Below, in pieces: positions 35,543 through 43,891 of a stretch of DNA of 64,000 nucleotides. The stretch comes from Streptomyces sp. NBC_00576 (GTDB taxonomy: Bacteria; Actinomycetota; Actinomycetes; Streptomycetales; Streptomycetaceae): assembly GCF_036345175.1 (NCBI RefSeq), contig NZ_CP107780.1, positions 1-64,000 of the forward strand, written 5' to 3'. The position numbers were made by a program, and so were the translations under genes. Numbering within the stretch: the stretch's first letter is position 1; each line of letters starts with the position of its first letter. The notes beneath the pieces are model-generated. The model saw only the letters and a list, made by a program, of their open reading frames with translations. It had not been told where the DNA came from and did not search any database.

Positions 35543-36034
35543 TCAAAAGTGCGTGGCGATCCCGAAGGTGCGGCGGAGCTGCGCCATGTCGTGCCGATCG
35601 CGTTCCGATGGTTCGTATCCCTGGTGGAAGTAGACCTGCTGCTCGGCGGACAAGCACGGGACGGGCGTCCCCTGGACGGTCCCCGTCACGAAGCATGCTG
35701 AGGGATAGACGAAAGGACGCTGCGGATCGGGTGACGCCTGCACCGCTGAGCCGTCGTCGGAGAAGACCAGCGGATGAAGGTCAATCTCTCGCCCGTCCGG
35801 GGCCGTCACGACGAATCGGATGGGCCTCCAGTCCAGGCTCTCCACGAAACCTTCCGCCGAGAGGGCCGCCAACGCAGCGGCTTCCTGGTCTTGCCGGTGC
35901 ATCAAGTCCAGGTCGCGATGGTCCCGGGTCTGCTCACCGAGCAGAGCATCGATCCCCCATCCTCCACCGACCCAGACATCCACCTTCGCCCGCCGCAACA
36001 AGGCCAGGACGAACAACACGTCATCAGCTTTCAT
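35543..36034 (-). CDS. nucleotidyltransferase of the Lnu/AadA resistance type
   Basis: About 163 residues from ATG 36034 (MKADDVLFVLALLRRAKVDV); the frame continues 85 codons upstream but that part is low-complexity. It has the nucleotidyltransferase signature: VWVGGGWGIDALLGEQTRDH and HRDLDLMHR, with a later EIDLHPLVF. This pattern fits lincosamide and aminoglycoside nucleotidyltransferases, which transfer AMP to the drug. A resistance role is family-based inference. It lies between an ISL3 and an IS21 element. Confidence 0.75.
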   Translation of the reverse strand: MKADDVLFVLALLRRAKVDVWVGGGWGIDALLGEQTRDHRDLDLMHRQDQEAAALAALSAEGFVESLDWRPIRFVVTAPDGREIDLHPLVFSDDGSAVQASPDPQRPFVYPSACFVTGTVQGTPVPCLSAEQQVYFHQGYEPSERDRHDMAQLRRTFGIATHF

Positions 36035-36131
36035 CACCCGATGCAGGCTAGAAGCGCCAGCCTCGGGCAGCGAATGATTTCCTTTGGGCCTGACAGGACA
36101 GGCTCCTGTCGAAGAGAGCCCGTTGTGATCG

Positions 36132-36923
36132 TCAGTCGGAGTGCTGCTCGGCCCTGGCTCGGGTCTGGGCAAGGCGGAAGGAGTCGGTGCCGGTCTCAAT
36201 GATGTTCCCGCCGAAGGTGAGACGGTCGACAATGGCTGCGCAGAGCCGGGGGTCGGTAAACGTTTTTGTCCACCCTCCAAAACTTTCATTGGAGGCGATG
36301 GCGACGCTGTTCTTTTCCTCCCGTTCGGTGAGAACTTGGAACAGCAACTCGGCGCCCCGCTTGTCGAGTTCCATGTATCCGAGTTCGTCGATCGCGAGGA
36401 GATCGACGCGTCCGTAGCGGGCGATCGTCTTGGTCAGGACCTTCTCGTCGGCGGCCTCGACCAGCTCGTTGACCAGCTTGGTGGCCAGGACGTACTTCAC
36501 CCGTTAGCCGGCCATCGCGGCCTCGGTTCCGAGCGCGATCAGCAGATGGGACTTCCCGGTGCCGGAGTCTCCTATGAGGCAGAGCGGCAGGCCCTTTTTC
36601 ACCCATTCGCAGGATGCGAGGGTGTGGATGACGGCCGGGTCGATGTTCGGGTTGGCGTCGAAATCAAATTGCCGCAGAGACTTTTCCCGGGGAAAAGAGG
36701 CGGCCTTGATCCGGCGCTCAGAACGTCGGCGGGCCCGGTCGTCGCACTCGGCCAGCAGCAGTTCCGCGAGGAACCCGCGGTAGGTCATCTGGCCCTTGGC
36801 CGCGTCTTCGGCGATGTCGGCGAACTGGCCCCGGATCGTGGGCAGTCGCAGCGCCTTGCAGGATGCCTCGATGGCCGCGTCGGCGGCCTGCTCAGTCAGG
36901 CCACGGTGGCGTTTGACGGTCAC
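36132..36923 (-). pseudogene. istB: IstB-type ATPase with in-frame stop
   Basis: The IS21 helper ATPase has an N-terminal region (HRGLTEQAADAAIEASCKAL), Walker A (CLIGDSGTGKSHLLIALG), an in-frame TAA at 36501-36503 after AAMAG, then VKYVLATKLVNELVEA, Walker B (VDLLAIDELGYMELDKRG) and VIIETG-type C-terminal motifs (FGGNIIETGTDSFRL). One nonsense codon splits it; the frame is otherwise intact. The start overlaps the end of istA (GTGA-type). Confidence 0.85.
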
Positions 36924-38575
36924 GGCTCTTCTCCCTCGGGTCGGGGCCGGCCGCCCGGCCGGCGTCGTCGCAGTAACTGGTCGTAGACGGCCACCGAGGG
37001 CAGCGGCCGGGTGTCCGGCGGCAGGTGCGCCATTCTCCGCTCGGTCAGGGAGGTGACCTTCGGATGCCCGAACCGGTCGGACTCCGGCCCTTCCGGCAGC
37101 ACCGCCGGAGCGGTGGTGTCGTCGGCCTCCGCTGCCTTGCGGGCCTCCAACGCGACCGCGTCCGAGGTCATCGCTCCCGCCCGCAGGGCCGCGGCGAGTC
37201 CGGCGACCAGGTGCTCGTGGGGCATGTGCCGGCCCAGCAGCAGGACCTCGATCAGTGCCCGGGTGCCGTCCCTATCGCCGTGGGCCTTGCAGGCCGCTGC
37301 CCACCAGGCGTCGTGGACCGGGGTGAACTTCCCCGCCGAGCGGGCCTGTTCCAGCGCGGTCGAGCCGGGCAGCGCTCCCGGTTTGCGGATCAGTGCCTCC
37401 AGATAGTGGTCCAGCACCAGTCGGGACCCAGCCTTGGTCATCAGCCGTTCGTGCCGGGCGACTTCGACGCCGTCGTCGTAGACCACCAGCTCGGAGGCGT
37501 GCAGCATCACGCGCACCCGTCTTCCGATCAGCCGCACCGGCACCGAGTAGTGGTTGGTGCGGACGCTGATCTGGCCGTAGCGGTCCACCCGCAGCGCGAA
37601 CAGCCTGCCCGTCTCGAACGGCTCCGTCGGCAACGGCTTCAGCAACGGCTGTTCCGCGGCGAAGTACTCGCCGACCGTCCGCGGGCGGGAGCGGATCCGC
37701 CGGGCGTCGTCCTCCTCGTCCCAGCGGTCGACCATCGCGTTCAGTTCGGCCAGCGAGCCGACCACGGGAACGGGGACGAAGTGGTTGCGGCGGAAGTAGC
37801 CAATCTGCCCCTCCACCCCGCCCTTCTCGTGTGCTCCCTCGATGCCGGGACGGCAGTAGAAGACCTCGATGTCGAAGTGCGAGCGGAACGCGGTCCACCG
37901 TTCCGTCTCCACCCGGGCCCGGTTGAAGCCCAACACCTGGGCGACGGCCGAGTTGAGGTTGTCGTAGCGGACCTTGCCGGTCGGCACCCCGCCCAGCACG
38001 CTGAGAGCGTGGACATGCCCCTCGAAGAACGCCTCCTGGCCGCCGGAGGCGGACACCCGATGCACCGCCTTGCCGGAGTACGACAGACGGAAGGAGAACA
38101 GGCTGCACTTGACCTGCTCGCCGGCCAGACGGATCGTCACATCCCCGAAGTCGACCTCCGCCTCGGCTCCCGGCCGGTGGGACTGCGGCACGAACGCCTT
38201 CGCGATGCCCCGGCCCGCCGCGATCCGTATCTCCTCGCGACGTTCCGCGACGTAGGCGCGGACGATCCCGTAGGTGATGTCGGCCGCGCCATGCTCGGCA
38301 ACCAGCCGGTCGAAGATCCGCTTGGCAGTGTGCTGCTGTTTGCGCGGCGCGGTGAGATCCGCCCGCAGCATCTCGTCGACCAGCCCCTTGTACGGGTCCA
38401 GCCGCGTCCTGCGCGGCGGAAGCTTCTTGCGCGGCTCCGGCCAGACCGAGGTCAGAGCCTTCTGCACCGTGCGGAAACCCACCCCGTACTTGTGCTGCAA
38501 AGCCCGGTTCGACAGACCGGCCCGAGAATCACGACGGATCGCCGCGTACAGATCAACTTTGGACTTCGGCGGCAT
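36920..38575 (-). CDS. istA: IstA-type transposase (IS21)
   Basis: From ATG 38575 (MPPKSKVDLYAAIRRDSRAG) about 551 residues; AGGGGG lies ~8 bases upstream. It has an N-terminal helix-turn-helix (LSNRALQHKYGVGFRTVQKA), the DDE core (EAEVDFGDVTIRLAGE, VRYDNLNSAVAQVLGF, HEKGGVEGQIGYFRRNHF) and a C-terminal domain that binds IstB. It is intact, but its partner gene is broken. Confidence 0.9.
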   Translation of the reverse strand: MPPKSKVDLYAAIRRDSRAGLSNRALQHKYGVGFRTVQKALTSVWPEPRKKLPPRRTRLDPYKGLVDEMLRADLTAPRKQQHTAKRIFDRLVAEHGAADITYGIVRAYVAERREEIRIAAGRGIAKAFVPQSHRPGAEAEVDFGDVTIRLAGEQVKCSLFSFRLSYSGKAVHRVSASGGQEAFFEGHVHALSVLGGVPTGKVRYDNLNSAVAQVLGFNRARVETERWTAFRSHFDIEVFYCRPGIEGAHEKGGVEGQIGYFRRNHFVPVPVVGSLAELNAMVDRWDEEDDARRIRSRPRTVGEYFAAEQPLLKPLPTEPFETGRLFALRVDRYGQISVRTNHYSVPVRLIGRRVRVMLHASELVVYDDGVEVARHERLMTKAGSRLVLDHYLEALIRKPGALPGSTALEQARSAGKFTPVHDAWWAAACKAHGDRDGTRALIEVLLLGRHMPHEHLVAGLAAALRAGAMTSDAVALEARKAAEADDTTAPAVLPEGPESDRFGHPKVTSLTERRMAHLPPDTRPLPSVAVYDQLLRRRRPGGRPRPEGEEP

Positions 38576-38735
38576 CCATGCCCCCTCACCACGCGGTGCA
38601 CTTCGATGGTCCCACCGCAAGCACCAGGGTGGTGGCAAAACTCAGCGATACCGCTCTCCGATGAGGCGGGGTGGTGTCGTCGCTGACCGACAGGCGGTGT
38701 CACTACTCACGCGCACAGCCACTACGCCGCCGCGC

Positions 38736-39190
38736 GCGGCGGCGTAGGTGAGCATCACCATGACCTGACAGTTGCGGACGTCACCGGTCGCCCCGCAGTG
38801 CTGGTGGGCGACCCCGACGGACTTGTCACCCTTCTTGATCACCTGGGTGTCGTCCAGCACCAGCGTCGCGCCCGGATCCCCCAACTCCCGTGCCACGTAA
38901 GCCTGCACCTCGGCCAGCAGTCCCTCCGCGCTCCAGGACGCCTCGCCCAGGAACTTCTGGATCCGGTGCGGGGTGGCATGTCCGGCCCTCCCCGCCATCG
39001 TCCAGCCGTTCTTTCGGCCCAGGTCCGACAACAGCCCCTCGATGAGATCGGCGAACACCTCCCGCGGCTCCGGCCGGGCGAACAGATACCCCAACCCACT
39101 TGTCAGGGCAGCCAGTTCCTCCGCCCACCCCTCAACGTGTTCCGCACTCACATCCGTCAGCATGACCGGACAACGATCAGCACCGATCAC
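38736..39190 (-). pseudogene. IS701-family transposase, N-terminal fragment
   Basis: About 150 residues (VEGWAEELAALTSGLGYLFA, FLGEASWSAEGLLAEVQAYV, LVLDDTQVIKKGDKSVGVAH, CQVMVMLTYAAARG) match the N-terminal third of IS701-type transposases, including the first catalytic Asp region (VLDDTQ). Similarity ends near 38736, where DNA next to istA begins. The element's left end abuts a CTAG at 39217-39220, consistent with the IS701 target site. It is a different IS701 from the one at 6944-8363. Confidence 0.82.
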
Positions 39191-39410
39191 CAGTCACATG
39201 ATCTGAGGCTGTAGTACTAGCTTGCTCAGTGCCCTTCGCGGCCAGTTAGGCGATCGTGTTCGTCGTCATTTTCGGCTAAACCTGGCGCCAGCGCTCTGGA
39301 TCGCCAGGACACCGCCTGGTGGACAGGTTCCAACGACCGCGTCACGGCTGAGGAACCCGAAGGACACCGCCCGGGCCTCGCTCGTGCCGCCAACGCTTAC
39401 CCGCCAACTA

Positions 39411-40567
39411 GAGATCTTCAATGGCTGAGGTTACGGCGGTTGGAAGTCGAGGCCGGTCTTGGCGATGAGGCCGTTGATGAGGTGGGGTCGGTACTGCATC
39501 CGTTTGAGCCGGGTCTTCACCAGCGTGGTGAGCTGGTCGAGGCTGTGTTTGGTGAGGTTGGCCAGGGACCGTTTCAGGTGCGACCACACGCCCTCGACCG
39601 GGTTGAACTCGGGTGCATACGGCGGCAACTGGTAGACGGTCAGCCATAATCAGGCGTCGATCAGCTGCCGCATGGTGCGGCTGACGTGCGTGTTCAGGTT
39701 GTCCCAGACCAGGACGATCGGGCCGCCGAGCTGCTGGTGTGCGGCATCCAGCAGACGGGCGTAGTCGGTCTCGGTGAAGCCCTTGCGCCGGCCTTTGGCG
39801 GGGCCGCGGTCGAGGTGGATGCGGTAGATCAGCCGGGACCGATGGCCGGACTTCGTGCAGATCAGTGCGGCCATGGAGACGCGTTTGGTGCCTGCGGCGG
39901 TGACCCGCACGACGGGTGTGTGGCCTCGGCGGCCCCAGGTTCGGCCTTTGGGCGGCCTCAGGCCCTGGCCGGCTTCGTCCTCGAAGCAGAGCCAGGCGCC
40001 CAGGTCCGCCGCCGTCTTTTTATGACGGGCCACTGCTCGTCCTTCCAGGCAGCGATCTTCTCCTCGTCGCGCTCGGTGGCCTTGCGGGAGGGAACCTGCA
40101 CGCTCCAGCCGATGCGGTGCAGCAGCAGGTCCATCCCGGCCAGGGTGTACTCGACGCCGAACCGGCGGCGCACGACCTCGGCGATCCTCGCCAGGGTCCA
40201 GCACTGGTCGCTCCAGCCGGCAGCGGCCGGGCCGGCGTCCAACACCGCTTCCAGCCCGCGTAGTTGACCCGCATCGAGCTTGCAGCGGGCACCGCCGGGG
40301 CCCTTGGAGACCAGGGCCTGCCGACCGCCCGAAGCCAACGCCCGCCGCCATCGGTTCGCCGACATCCGGGTCACCCTGAACCGCCGGGCCACCTCCCCGT
40401 CACTGGCCCCGGCCTCGATCAGATCAGCCGCCGCCAACCGGACCCGCTCACGCCGGACCCGCTCCTCAGCCGTCAGCCCTCCGCTATCGGGATACCTCAT
40501 CCCTCCGGCATAGCGCAGCCCACGACAACCGTCACGACCCCACGTAACCCACACCCTTAAAGATCTC
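39411..40567 (-). mobile_element. IS630-family insertion sequence, TA target duplication
   Basis: The ends begin GAGATCTT on both sides (39411-39418, and complement at 40560-40567) with imperfect similarity for ~25 bp up to GGTTACG. TA dinucleotides flank both ends (39409-39410 and 40568-40569), the IS630 target type. Length is 1,157 bp. The 190 bp to the left (39221-39408) hold no gene. Confidence 0.85.
39428..40498 (-). pseudogene. IS630-family transposase, frameshift and nonsense
   Basis: The N-terminal helix-turn-helix part ([40 protein letters not shown]) is in one frame. Near 40015 it shifts to another ([40 protein letters not shown]), which then hits a TGA at 39650-39652. The C-terminus continues in frame (QLPPYAPEFNPVEGVWSHLK). 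The DDE residues are visible (FEDEAG, VWDNLN, NPVEG) but spread over broken segments. Confidence 0.85.
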
Positions 40568-40585
40568 TAGAGCGCTCAGTCACAC

Positions 40586-43500
40586 TTGTTGAGTCGAAGC
40601 ACGATAGTTGTCACAAGAGACGGGCGGGTGGGGACGCTGTTGCTGGCCGCGGGTGCCTTTCGGGTGGCTCCCCTGCAGGGTGAGATGACGCTGTCGTTCC
40701 TGGGGCGGATCGCGGACAGGTACGGCCTGACGGTGCGGAGTCTGCTGTCGTCGGTTACCGAAGTGGCTGGCCAGCAGGGCGTCGTCCGGGCTCTGCAGGG
40801 CGACAGCGAGGTGTTCTTGAACGCCGCGGCCCGGGACCGGGTCGCGGCGCTGTGTCGTGTGCCGCAGGTGGGCTTACGCCATGCGTTGCCGGCCTGGACG
40901 CGGGAGGAGCCGCTGGGCCCCTCGAAGGAGCGGCCGGCGGTGCGGCTCTACAACGGGGTGGAGACGGTTGCTGCCTGGGGTCCGGCGTGCCCGGGCTGTG
41001 TGGCTGCGCGGACCGGTCGCGTTGCACCAGCCCGGGTGTACCTGGCGGCGCACCAACGAGTCTGCCCACGCCACCGATGCTGGCTGATGAACGTGCCTGG
41101 CAGCGGGGGCCGTGTCGTGGGGTTGGCCGGATGCCCGGAGGTGGTCCAGGCGCAGGCGGATCACCGCAGGCTGCTGCACCGCTCCCCCGTCGCTGGTTCG
41201 GCGTTCGAGGTTGCGGAAGCGGTCACAGCCTGGTGGTGGGCGCAGGAGTGGCCCGAGGAACGTCTGTGGCCGATGCGGCTGGATGCGGCCATGCCCGCGG
41301 GCGAGGATCCGCAGCGGTGGCGGATCCTGGCGCGGGATCTGGTCACCTACCCCGAGACCGTCTCCCTCGCCACGCTTCTGGCAAGCCGGGCCTGGCGGCT
41401 CCGTGTCGCTGCTGACGGTGGTGGTCACCTCCCTTACCGGTTGGCTGATGTGCCCTGCGTGCCCGGCGAGCTGGGCCATCGCTTGCGGCGACCGTGGCTC
41501 ACCGAGCGTCTGGCCGGCTGTACCCACGGAGCGCTGTTTGCCTGGACGTACCAGTGCATCCGTACCGAGGGCGGCAGTGGAGACGACGAACAGCGGCTGT
41601 GGCAGGTCCCCTTGGCGCTCCGGCCCCGGCCTCTCGCCGACGTTCTCGCGGGCTACCAGCGTCGGAAGACCGCGGGCACAGAGGGTCTGCCGGCTCAGAA
41701 ACGGCTGCGGGGTCACAGCGTGCACGCCGAGGGCGCCTTCGCCGCCGGCCTGGCCCACGCGCGCACCTACGCCGCCCAGCACGGCCACCTCGCCACCCAA
41801 CGCGACACCCGAGTCGGTTCCTTCGCCCTGGGGAAATGGGTGCACAACCAGCAGGCCCACGCCTTGGTCCTGCCTGAAGAAAAGGCCGCCGCCCTCAAGG
41901 AGGTGGATCTGTGGTGGAACATCCCCTGGTCGGTGAAGTGGCAGCGCTCCTACTACCGCGCCCGCGACCACGTCAGACGCCACGGCCCCCTCAACGCCGT
42001 CGACGGCTTCCCCGACACCCACATGCTGACCGGGGAATGGCTGTACCTGCAGTGCACCGACTACAGCTCACTCCACCCCCAACAACGCCGTCTGCTGGCC
42101 GACATCGGCCTCACGGCCCAGGCCGCCGGTAGTGCACGCCCGCGCCGAACGAGCCGGACAGCAGGCATCGATAAGGCTGTTGACTGTGCGCGCGCCTTCG
42201 CCGCCGAACACGGATGCCTGGCCCTGGCCACCAAGAACATCTCGTACCAAGGGTTTTTGCTCGGGAAGTGGCTCACTGCCCAGCGTTGCCTCACCCGCCG
42301 CCAGGACGAACCCGGCGCGCACCTCCAGGTACTCGACGCGATCGACGTGTGGTGGAACCCGCCGTGGTCCTTGACGTGGCAGCGCACCTGGCACCGGATC
42401 CGCGCTCATGCCCGAGACCGGCACCAAGGGGCCGCAGAAAGGAGCTGGCCGGACGGCAGTGACAGCTGGGCCACGTGGCTGTCCGTACAGTGCACCGGTT
42501 ACAAGCAGTTGCATCCGCTGCAGCAGCGTCTGCTGGCGGAGATCGGCATCACCACCGAGACCGCCGCCGCTTGCCCCCACGAGATCATCGCCCAGCTCTG
42601 CGGTACGGGCCCCGGGCTGGCCCACGCGCGCACGTACGCCGCCGCACACGGCCACCTCGCCACGCCCCTGAAAGCTTGTCCTGAGGGGTTTCCGCTGGGC
42701 CGGTGGCTGAGCGAACAGCGCCACCAGGCGCGGGAGCACCATCGCAGTACAGGCGGGACATGGCCGGTCAGCACGCTCCTCGCAGCGCTCGACCCCTGGT
42801 GGAACCCGACCTGGTCCTTGGAGTGGCAACGCCATTGGACTCGCGTACGCGAGCGGTCAGAGTCCGCGTCCGCAGCCGACGGCGGTGGCACCGGCATTGC
42901 GGACCTTGAGAAGGAGCTGGCCGACTGGCTGAGGCGTCAGTGCACCGACTACGGCACACTCCACCCCGAGCAGCACCGCCTGCTGACCAAGATCGGTATC
43001 ACCGCCGAGACAGCCCGAGCCGCCCAACCACCGGCTCTCCGCGTTGGGCCCGGTCTGCTGGACACCGCGCTCGCACAAGCCTGCACCTACGCGGCCGAAT
43101 ACGGCCATATCGCCGCACCCGTCAGCACCGTCCTCGACGGGTTCCCGCTGGGGAAGTGGCTGGCCTGGCAACGACGACGCGCCGGTCAGGGCCACCTCTC
43201 CCCCACCCGGGCCGAAGCCCTGACCCTGATCGATCCGTGGTGGAATCCGCCCTGGCCCCTGCAATGGCAGCAGGCCTACCACCGCCTCCGCACAGCAGCC
43301 ACGGGTGCCGACGGCGTACCGGCCACGAACCTCCCACGAGGCCTTTGCCGCTGGATCCGTGTCCAGCAGGAGTCCTGGGAGCATCTCCACCCCGGCCAGC
43401 AGGACCTCCTGACCGCCCTCGGCATCACACCCGATGCTGTCGTAGGCGAACGACCCGCCCCGGCCACACGCTCCTACCCCGCCAGCCCCGGAATCGACCA

Positions 43501-43849
43501 CGCACGCGCCTACGCCGCCCGACACGGCCACCTCACCCCGGACAAGCACACCCGACAAGACGGCTTCCCCCTCGGCAGATGGCTGGGCCAGCAACGCCGC
43601 AAAGCCCGCGCCGGCGTTCTCTCCACCACCACCATTGAGGCGCTCACCGCCCTGGACCCGTGGTGGAACCCACCCTGGCCCTACACCTGGCACCGCACCT
43701 GGCAGCAATACCGCCCCGATACCCCACGCGCCACACGATGGATCACCGCCCAGCGCCAGGCATGGCCGCTCCTGCACCCTGCCCAGCAGCAGCTACTGGC
43801 AGGTCTCGGCCTCAATCCCGACGGCCCCGGTCCAGCCGCCTCAGACTAG
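40586..43849 (+). CDS. TniQ-like protein fused to five helicase-associated repeats
   Basis: A 1,087-residue protein. The N-terminal ~370 residues resemble TniQ/TnsD proteins (FRVAPLQGEMTLSFLGRIAD, a CPGCVAARTG/CPRHRCWL zinc-finger pattern) and parallel the TniQ at 48557 (RTAPLQGETTSSLICRIASR). The rest is five HA repeats of ~125-135 residues, each with AHARTYAAxHGHLA, GFPLGRWLxxQR, DPWWNPPWxLxWQR and LHPxQQxLLxxIGI elements. HA domains are thought to bind nucleic acid. A TnsD-like target-recognition role is therefore inferred. TTG 40586 is a weak start; GTG 40628 is an alternative. Confidence 0.82.
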   Translation: MLSRSTIVVTRDGRVGTLLLAAGAFRVAPLQGEMTLSFLGRIADRYGLTVRSLLSSVTEVAGQQGVVRALQGDSEVFLNAAARDRVAALCRVPQVGLRHALPAWTREEPLGPSKERPAVRLYNGVETVAAWGPACPGCVAARTGRVAPARVYLAAHQRVCPRHRCWLMNVPGSGGRVVGLAGCPEVVQAQADHRRLLHRSPVAGSAFEVAEAVTAWWWAQEWPEERLWPMRLDAAMPAGEDPQRWRILARDLVTYPETVSLATLLASRAWRLRVAADGGGHLPYRLADVPCVPGELGHRLRRPWLTERLAGCTHGALFAWTYQCIRTEGGSGDDEQRLWQVPLALRPRPLADVLAGYQRRKTAGTEGLPAQKRLRGHSVHAEGAFAAGLAHARTYAAQHGHLATQRDTRVGSFALGKWVHNQQAHALVLPEEKAAALKEVDLWWNIPWSVKWQRSYYRARDHVRRHGPLNAVDGFPDTHMLTGEWLYLQCTDYSSLHPQQRRLLADIGLTAQAAGSARPRRTSRTAGIDKAVDCARAFAAEHGCLALATKNISYQGFLLGKWLTAQRCLTRRQDEPGAHLQVLDAIDVWWNPPWSLTWQRTWHRIRAHARDRHQGAAERSWPDGSDSWATWLSVQCTGYKQLHPLQQRLLAEIGITTETAAACPHEIIAQLCGTGPGLAHARTYAAAHGHLATPLKACPEGFPLGRWLSEQRHQAREHHRSTGGTWPVSTLLAALDPWWNPTWSLEWQRHWTRVRERSESASAADGGGTGIADLEKELADWLRRQCTDYGTLHPEQHRLLTKIGITAETARAAQPPALRVGPGLLDTALAQACTYAAEYGHIAAPVSTVLDGFPLGKWLAWQRRRAGQGHLSPTRAEALTLIDPWWNPPWPLQWQQAYHRLRTAATGADGVPATNLPRGLCRWIRVQQESWEHLHPGQQDLLTALGITPDAVVGERPAPATRSYPASPGIDHARAYAARHGHLTPDKHTRQDGFPLGRWLGQQRRKARAGVLSTTTIEALTALDPWWNPPWPYTWHRTWQQYRPDTPRATRWITAQRQAWPLLHPAQQQLLAGLGLNPDGPGPAASD

Positions 43850-43891
43850 GCCGCGGCCTCAATCCCAGCACCGGGTTGGCCCGCTGTAGGT

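Larger units (their letters stand above)
36100..38640 (-). mobile_element. IS21-family element (istA-istB)
   Basis: The two-gene istA-istB arrangement with a 4-bp overlap identifies IS21. It was inserted in, or replaced the 3' part of, an IS701-type transposase gene (38736-39190). Exact ends could not be fixed; the boundary lies between ~36035 and 36131 on the left and ~38600-38735 on the right. Confidence 0.75.
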
